Below, one piece after another: positions 58,758 to 64,000 of a stretch of DNA of 64,000 bases. The stretch covers positions 124,001 through 188,000 of the forward strand of contig QPMI01000417.1 of NCBI GenBank assembly GCA_004431415.1. The letters are read 5' to 3'. Each line of letters opens with the position of its first letter. Position 1 is the first letter of the stretch. This DNA comes from Cyanophora paradoxa (lineage: Eukaryota > Glaucocystophyceae > Cyanophorales > Cyanophoraceae). The position numbers and the translations under genes are program-made. The notes under the pieces were generated by a model, which did no database searches, had not been told where the DNA came from, and saw nothing but the letters and a program-made list of their open reading frames with translations.

Positions 58758-59072
58758 CGGATGGCCGCCCGGCCCTTCGTTTCCTTTCGCTTCGTTTCGC
58801 GTGGGCAGACGCCGTGACGTCGAGATCTGATGGCGTCGCTCCTGCATGCGGTCGGAAGTATTGTTGTTTTATTTTCCTGTCTACATTATCTCGGGCCTAG
58901 TGCTAGATCTGTAATTTCCTCTCAGAGAAGGGCTAGTGCAGTTCTTAGACGCCCTCGCTATTTTTCAGACGGTTGTTCAAAGGGTTTTAGTCGTGCTTGG
59001 CCTGGCTTTGTGAACCTAGTCAGCCTCAAAGAAATTGATGGACGCTTTTCAAAATATCTCACCTAATAGTTC
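58758..59072. other. Convergent intergenic region, 3' side of the large gene
   Basis: AT-richer than the gene before it. A short plus frame at 58830 (MASLLHAVGSIVVLFSCL) is hydrophobic but unsupported by splice or family evidence. Confidence 0.4.
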
Positions 59073-60232
59073 GCTATACCCACCGGCTAATAGTTCGATA
59101 TCGTGCTGTATACATACTCATCTGTATAGTCTACCAATTAACTCAATGTGCAGGCGCCAAAATATTTTTGCTTGCTCGCAAAAACTGATCGCATGATTTA
59201 GCCGAGTGCATTAAATATTCGCTGTTATTCACAGGGTATTTACATGCATCGCTCGAGATAAAGAATGCACCGAATTGAGGTAAGATGGCGTTGCTATGCG
59301 TTGATCATGATCATGACGTCTACGGGTTCTCGCTCTCGCGCGCGCAGATCATGTTGACGCGCCCGGAGGGCGTCACGGTGACCGACTTCTGGTAGGGCCC
59401 GCAGATGCCGAGGGGCGGGTTGTAGGGCCCGCGGAAGACCACCGCCCGGGGGGGCGGGCTGCCTGGAAATTGAATGTTAATTTCAGCAGGCTCAACGCAA
59501 GTGGCGCTCGAATTTCGCACCTTCGACGAGGACTCCGTGCACGACAATTCGGAACGTGCCGCCCGTGGGGTCGTTCGGCCTGCAAGCGTTCGGAAACTTT
59601 CGAGTTCGGCTCTTGCAGCTCGCGCAGGTGCGCGGATACACGGGCGGCGGACGCTATACCCACCGGCTAATAGTTCGATATCGTGCTGTATACATACTCA
59701 TCTGTATAGTCTACCAATTAACTCAATGTGCAGGCGCCAAAATATTTTTGCTTGCTCGCAAAAACTGATCGCATGATTTAGCCGAGTGCATTAAATATTC
59801 GCTGTTATTCACAGGGTATTTACATGCATCGCTCGAGATAAAGAATGCACCGAATTGAGGTAAGATGGCGTTGCTATGCGTTGATCATGATCATGACGTC
59901 TACGGGTTCTCGCTCTCGCGCGCGCAGATCATGTTGACGCGCCCGGAGGGCGTCACGGTGACCGACTTCTGGTAGGGCCCGCAGATGCCGAGGGGCGGGT
60001 TGTAGGGCCCGCGGAAGACCACCGCCCGGGGGGGCGGGCTGCCTGGAAATTGAATGTTAATTTCAGCAGGCTCAACGCAAGTGGCGCTCGAATTTCGCAC
60101 CTTCGACGAGGACTCCGTGCACGACAATTCGGAACGTGCCGCCCGTGGGGTCGTTCGGCCTGCAAGCGTTCGGAAACTTTCGAGTTCGGCTCTTGCAGCT
60201 CGCGCAGGTGCGCGGATACACGGGCGGCGGAC
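59073..60232. repeat. 580-bp perfect-looking tandem duplication
   Basis: The block starting GCTATACCCACCGGCTAATA at 59073 starts again at 59653, and the copies appear identical to their ends near 59652 and 60232. Each contains two exons of the minus-strand secreted-protein gene (59579-59521 and 59462-59320 in the left copy; 60159-60101 and 60042-59900 in the right copy) plus about 250 bp of downstream sequence. Confidence 0.92.
59320..59579 (-). pseudogene. Duplicate copy of exons 3-4 of the secreted-protein gene
   Basis: An exact-looking second copy of the last two exons and their intron, produced by the 580-bp tandem duplication. It lacks exons 1 and 2 with the signal peptide. It could be used only as alternative 3' exons. 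No changes that break it were seen, consistent with a very recent event or an assembly error. Confidence 0.7.
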
Positions 60233-60525
60233 GCACGTCGTTACCCAGATCGAATCGGTCACCTGGAACTTGCCGAACTGCAGCCCCGGCGCCTGGCAGC
60301 AGGGCGCAGGAAGGTCGAGGACGCAGCCGACGCAGAAGTCGCGAATGATCCGCGCGCCTTCTGCGCAAAGGGCTGGGGTCAACATGTAAAAAAGGCGCTT
60401 TCGAATTCTCGGATATCGATGGAGCTCGAGTTTTTCGCACCATTGTCGGGCTCCGTTCCGCCGGCGTCAGCCGATGCGACGAGCGCCAGCGCGAGAAGCA
60501 GCGCGATAGCGTATTTTGGGGCCAT
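59900..60525 (-). CDS. Small secreted Cys-containing protein, 140 aa, 4 exons
   Basis: No known family. Minus-strand exons 60525-60441, 60372-60237, 60159-60101 and 60042-59900 total 423 nt in phase. A clean signal peptide starts the protein (MAPKYAIALLLALALVASAD). The mature part has a Cys cluster (LCAEGARIIRDFCVGCVLDL, then APCCQAPG), beta-rich segments (KFQVTDSIWVTT, GTFRIVVHGVLVE), and a last exon PRAVVFRGPYNPPLGICGPY ... MICARESENP. Two of the four exons lie in the 580-bp tandem duplication, so a second set of the last two exons sits downstream at 59579-59320. The first ATG and donor choice are well supported by phase. Confidence 0.78.
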
Positions 60526-60599
60526 AGCGCAGCTGCAGGGGCAGCAGACAACGAAATATCTAGAGGAGCTTCTATAGCTAGAGGATCCCCCGTCACCTT

Positions 60600-60837
60600 C
60601 CCCCCCCCCCCCCCCCCCCCCCCCGTCTTTCGTGTACCTCGACCTCTTGTTCGATCGTCTTGCATGAATTATGAATTCGAAATTCCCCGTTCATGTTTTC
60701 ATATATATACACGTCCTCTCGAACGATAACTCCAATTCTAGCTTCTAGGACCTCGGAGCTAACTCGAGCAAGAGCTCGATCGCGAGCAGGAGCTTCTAGC
60801 TATATATAGAGGACTCGAGCTGCATCTTTCGCGAGAA
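60600..60837. other. Divergent spacer with poly-C tract and AT-rich palindromes
   Basis: Poly-C at 60600-60624, then TATATATA near 60703-60710 and TAGCTATATATAGA near 60797-60810. Either could serve as a TATA element for the plus-strand gene to the right. No coding sequence. Confidence 0.4.
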
Positions 60838-60913
60838 ATGTTTGGCGCCAGCCTGCCCTCCCGCACGCATCCAGCAGAGACACGCGCTCCAGTTTCGGCA
60901 CGGGCTCTATCAG

Positions 60914-62531
60914 CCGCCATGTGCGATAACGATGCGGCAGCTGCGGCTGCGGCTGGGCGGGGCGATCGGGACCGCGAGCGCAGAGTTGACGTCAACCGCG
61001 ACCGCGGCTGCGAGCCGCAGCCTGTCGAGCACGGGCAGCTGCACCGGATGCGCGAGGAGCACCTGCCCGGTGCTCCGATCATGATCGCTGCTCATATCGT
61101 ACGCTCTAAATTTAATCTAATTGAAGCGAACGACGCGCAGGAACGGAAGGCGCGGGGCGCACGAAGCACGTCCGTTGACGCTTCCCGATGCCCAAGTTTA
61201 AGTGCGTGCCGACGAGCTGCAGATATTCTTTCACGGCACGACGCGCGCGCGGGCGGAACGCATTCTGGAGCACGGCTTCCGCAACTCGCAGAACGGCACG
61301 CTCGGTGCGCTTACGCTCATCTTCCGATGTCATTTTCCTCAATTTTCGCGCTTGACCGGCAATCGCACTAGGCGAGGGAGTTTATCTTGCAGACCCCAGG
61401 CACGCGCATCAGGCCTGAAGCTAGCTTAGGTCTCCCTTCGATTCAAGCTCTCCTCAACTCAAACTAGAGGCGTCCCGGTGCCGTGCGCAGAAAGGCGGCC
61501 CTGTACGCCGTCCGATGCGCGGACGGCCACCCCGACGAGAGGGGGCCCGCCGTCGTCGAGGTGCCGCGGATCGAATTCTCTTTTTGAAGTTCGAATTAAT
61601 TATAAATGATTTTGCCGCTCGCGCGGGGGCAGGCGCTCGTCGAGTGCGAGGAGCCCGCGCTCTACCGCGGCAAGGTGAATTGTTCAGACTAATCTCTGCC
61701 GCTGATGTGCAATATATTGGAAGATGAATTGATTCTTGAGGCGCAGGATCCGGAGGGCCGATACCGGAAGGAAGGGCACGACGGGTTCGCACGTGCACGC
61801 GGCCCGCGGCCGGCCGAACGCGGCTCGGGTTTTACTCAGAGTACATATAATTTCCCCGTATATTCGATCTTCGATCTTCGATCTTCCCCGCCTTGTGCTT
61901 GTGCATGTGTCCGCCCTGGCTCGGCGGCTTGCCCTTCTCTTGGGCGTGAGCTCGAAATTATAAAAGCTTAGCTCAGCGGCTCATCTTTAGTTCCGCTTGG
62001 CTAATTCGTTTCTAATTCCTTGCTGGCAGGGCCTTCCTCCCGCCCGGGATCGCGGACCCCGACTTCGAGGGCGAGTTCATTTCCGACCGCTCCAAGTGCA
62101 AGGCGCGCCGTCTCTAAGCGGCTTCCTCGCCCTACTAATTACTCGTCCGGCTTCCTTTATAATTACTCTAATTACTTCCTCTCGGCAGAATATTACTCTC
62201 CCTACTAATTACTCGTATATTTTTGCCCAAGTCGCCACAGAGGAATGAAATTACACGCCAGATATCGCAAATTAAACGCTCGTGCGCATTTGACGACGCG
62301 ACCGGTACCGCGTTTCACGACGCTCGCGCGCAGGCCCGGCGGCTCATCTCGATCGAGGACGCGAACGCGATTTTCGCGGCGGACGCGTACGCGGCGCCAG
62401 TTTCGCAATCGGCGGCGGGATCCGGATTCGAAAGGGGTTCGAATTCGGACGGGCCCGCGGCGGCGGCGGGCCAGGGCGCCGGGGATCGACCGGATCCGGA
62501 CTCTGGCGTTCCCGGCTGCGCAACTGGCTGA
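60914..62531 (+). CDS. Possible PARP-fold ADP-ribosyltransferase-like protein
   Basis: The key exon near 61202-61302 encodes ELQIFFHGTTRARAERILEH then GFRNSQNGTLG. The His-Gly-Thr, the I-x3-GF and the G-x-LG pattern fit the NAD-binding half of PARP-like ADP-ribosyltransferases (inference). Downstream exons have KAALYAVRCADGHPDERGPA (about 61490-61560), ALVECEEPALYRGK, DPEGRYRKEGHDG, then AFLPPGIADPDFEGEFISDR (about 62030-62102, followed by a GC-type donor at 62103), and a C-terminal exon ARRLISIEDANAIFAADAY to TGA near 62531. The start and several joins are unresolved; the N-terminal frame from 60914 is only a guess. No other domain recognised. Confidence 0.42.
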
Positions 62532-63465
62532 TTAAGATTCATGATCATGTACATGCTGTCGTTAAATTAAAGCTCAAGGATGATGAAAGCTCACGATCAA
62601 GTGGAACTGAGCTGAATTTCTTCGTTTTCGAATTCTGAGCACTTTCATGAAAGTTCGATTATTTATATAAATATTGATGTGGTTTCCGGAGGGGATCGTC
62701 GTAATAGTTTTACGGACACTCGCCCCAACCGAGGGACGCATTTCAGTCCGGTGTCTTACGGCGTCTTTAATTTGGTATATGTACTCCTGGACCCCGCCCC
62801 CCCGCCCCCCCCCCCCCCCGCCCCTTCCCCCCCCCCCGCCCTAGCCTTCCCCCCTCCCGCCCCTACCCCCCTCCCGCCCCTAGCCTTCCCCCCCTCCCGC
62901 CCCTAGCCTTTCCCCCCTCCTGGCGTCGCTGCCCGGCGGGGCACCGGTCTTCGAAACCTTTCTCTTGCAATTGGGATTCAATCCGGGCGATACGTGCCGA
63001 CAGTATTAATATTGCAGCTTGGAAGCAGCCTGGTCCGCAGCACTTCGAATCGCCGCTACTTTAGATCGATATCTGATTGGCCTAACTCTCGCCACTGGCC
63101 CAGTGGGCCAACCGGTACGTTAACCCCGCCCGGCCGCCTCAGCGCCTGAAGCTGCGCCCATCATGTTCCGATGCGAAGATTCCGAAAAGTTCTGTGCATT
63201 CGTGCATGCGCAAACGCGATAAATATCGATCAGCTGTCCTTTGGATTCGAAACACGAAAGCGATGCAATAATGTATTTATTCTGCACGTATTCTAGTATA
63301 GCGAGAAACGCTTGCGAGTTTATTGTAGCTGCAGCTGCCTGTTGTTTGTAATCATTGAATACCGGATATCTAAAAGCGCTGCCGTTAAAAAAGTCCAAGA
63401 ACCGAAATCGAAAGATGCATGTATCGAGGGTACAATCATCCCGATCAGGCTTTCAAGCAGTGGTC
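62532..63465. other. Intergenic region with C-rich minisatellite
   Basis: At about 62790-62920 a CCCCTAGCCTTCCCCCC-type unit is repeated several times among C runs. A short C-rich plus-strand frame (62679-62906) is an artefact of this. Nothing else supported. Confidence 0.55.
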
Positions 63466-64000
63466 TCACATTTCGAGGGCGAACGCAGCCGCAGCCACGA
63501 GGAACGCGGCGAGGCCAGCGAGGAGCGGGCTCGCCTGCTGCGCGGCCGCCGCGCCCATCGCCGGCCAGTACGGCACGCCCGGATCCCACATTGGACGCTG
63601 CCCGGGGAATTTAAAAGGCCGTCAACCTCGAGCTCGGGGGCCGGAGCTGCGAGGTGCAGCGGGCGGGTCGGAGCGGGGCGGGGCGGGCGCACCGGCGAGG
63701 GCGCGGGTGATGGTGGAGCCGGTGACGTTGAAGCCGGAGATACTAAGGGCGCCCGAGGCGGCCAGCGCCCGCAGCCGCGCCTCCGCCGCTCCCCCTCCCC
63801 CTCGTTTCGTTTGCCGTCTTATCCGGCGCCCTCCGCCCTCTCGTCCCGCAGACGGCGTGAATGCATTCGCCCTCACCCCCGCCTCCGTCTTCTCATGCTC
63901 CCGCGAAAAGGTGCGCGGGTGGGGTACATAGAGAGAGGGCGTAGCGGCGGGGCGCGGGCGGGGCGGGGCTGACGGGCGGGGCGCAGCCGATCATGATCAA
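63466..64000 (-). CDS. C-terminal part of a membrane-tailed protein (5' end outside window)
   Basis: The last exon (63597-63466) encodes MWDPGVPYWP followed by an Ala/Leu-rich hydrophobic stretch (PLLAGLAAFLVAAAAFALEM) and TGA, like a C-terminal membrane anchor. An upstream exon ending near 63693 encodes LRALAASGALSISGFNVTGS then TITRAL. The phase between these two exons was not cleanly resolved with a GT donor. The gene runs leftward from beyond the window edge. Family unknown. Confidence 0.4.

Noticed and set aside
58830-59066. Plus-strand frame MASLLHAVGSIVVLFSCL as a small membrane protein
   Set aside because: It lies directly after the large gene in AT-richer DNA. It has no conserved motif and could be 3' untranslated sequence.
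62679-62906. Pro-rich plus-strand frame
   Set aside because: It is produced by the C-rich minisatellite at 62790-62920.

Overview
The window is nuclear DNA of an intron-rich, GC-rich photosynthetic eukaryote. Almost every gene is cut into short exons by spliceosomal introns. Donors are usually GTGCGC or GTACCCC, and GC-AG introns are common. The plastid-type ribulose-phosphate 3-epimerase starts with MAFV followed by an Ala-rich leader and no ER signal. That fits a primary plastid and resembles glaucophyte (Cyanophora-like) transit peptides; this assignment is an inference. No bacterial operons, rRNA, CRISPR array or convincing tRNA were seen.

Layout. 1-151: tail of a coiled-coil gene. 892-4686 (+): 19-exon aldo/keto reductase with all splice sites resolved. 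5.2-11.5 kb (-): large unrecognised protein mixing helical segments with beta-helix-like segments. 11.5-14.3 kb: palindrome-dense spacer with a MITE-like element. 14.3-22.8 kb (+): long coiled-coil gene with nine near-identical exon+intron units and a predicted tail anchor. 23.2-30.2 kb (-): a second coiled-coil gene, Ala/Glu-rich, with a three-exon module repeated about every 667 bp. These two amplified genes converge on each other.

31-48 kb is a compact run of small genes on alternating strands: multi-pass membrane protein (+), acylphosphatase (+), PPP1R11/inhibitor-3-type phosphatase regulator (-), F-box/LRR-like protein (+), hypothetical (-), SMYD-like SET methyltransferase (+), DUF1992/DNAJC28-like protein (-), plastid ribulose-phosphate epimerase (+), a protein with two 2Fe-2S ferredoxin domains (-), and a hypothetical with ATEEKPA repeats (+). 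48.1-58.8 kb (+) is one very large gene: signal peptide, kelch repeats, a Ser/Pro stalk and a TRP-like multi-pass membrane region. 58.8-64 kb holds a small secreted protein (-) whose last two exons are tandemly duplicated, a possible PARP-fold ADP-ribosyltransferase (+), and the C-terminus of a membrane-tailed gene (-) running off the window.

The genes do not form one pathway. Calvin cycle/pentose phosphate (epimerase) and redox chemistry (ferredoxins, aldo/keto reductase) are the metabolic part. The most unusual content is the in-gene amplification of whole exon-intron modules, the frequent GC-AG introns, and a contrast between gene neighbourhoods with and without GTACCCC-rich introns. Gene ends are exact where a family alignment and codon phase agree (aldo/keto reductase, acylphosphatase, PPP1R11, epimerase, diferredoxin, secreted protein). 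They are approximate elsewhere, as stated.
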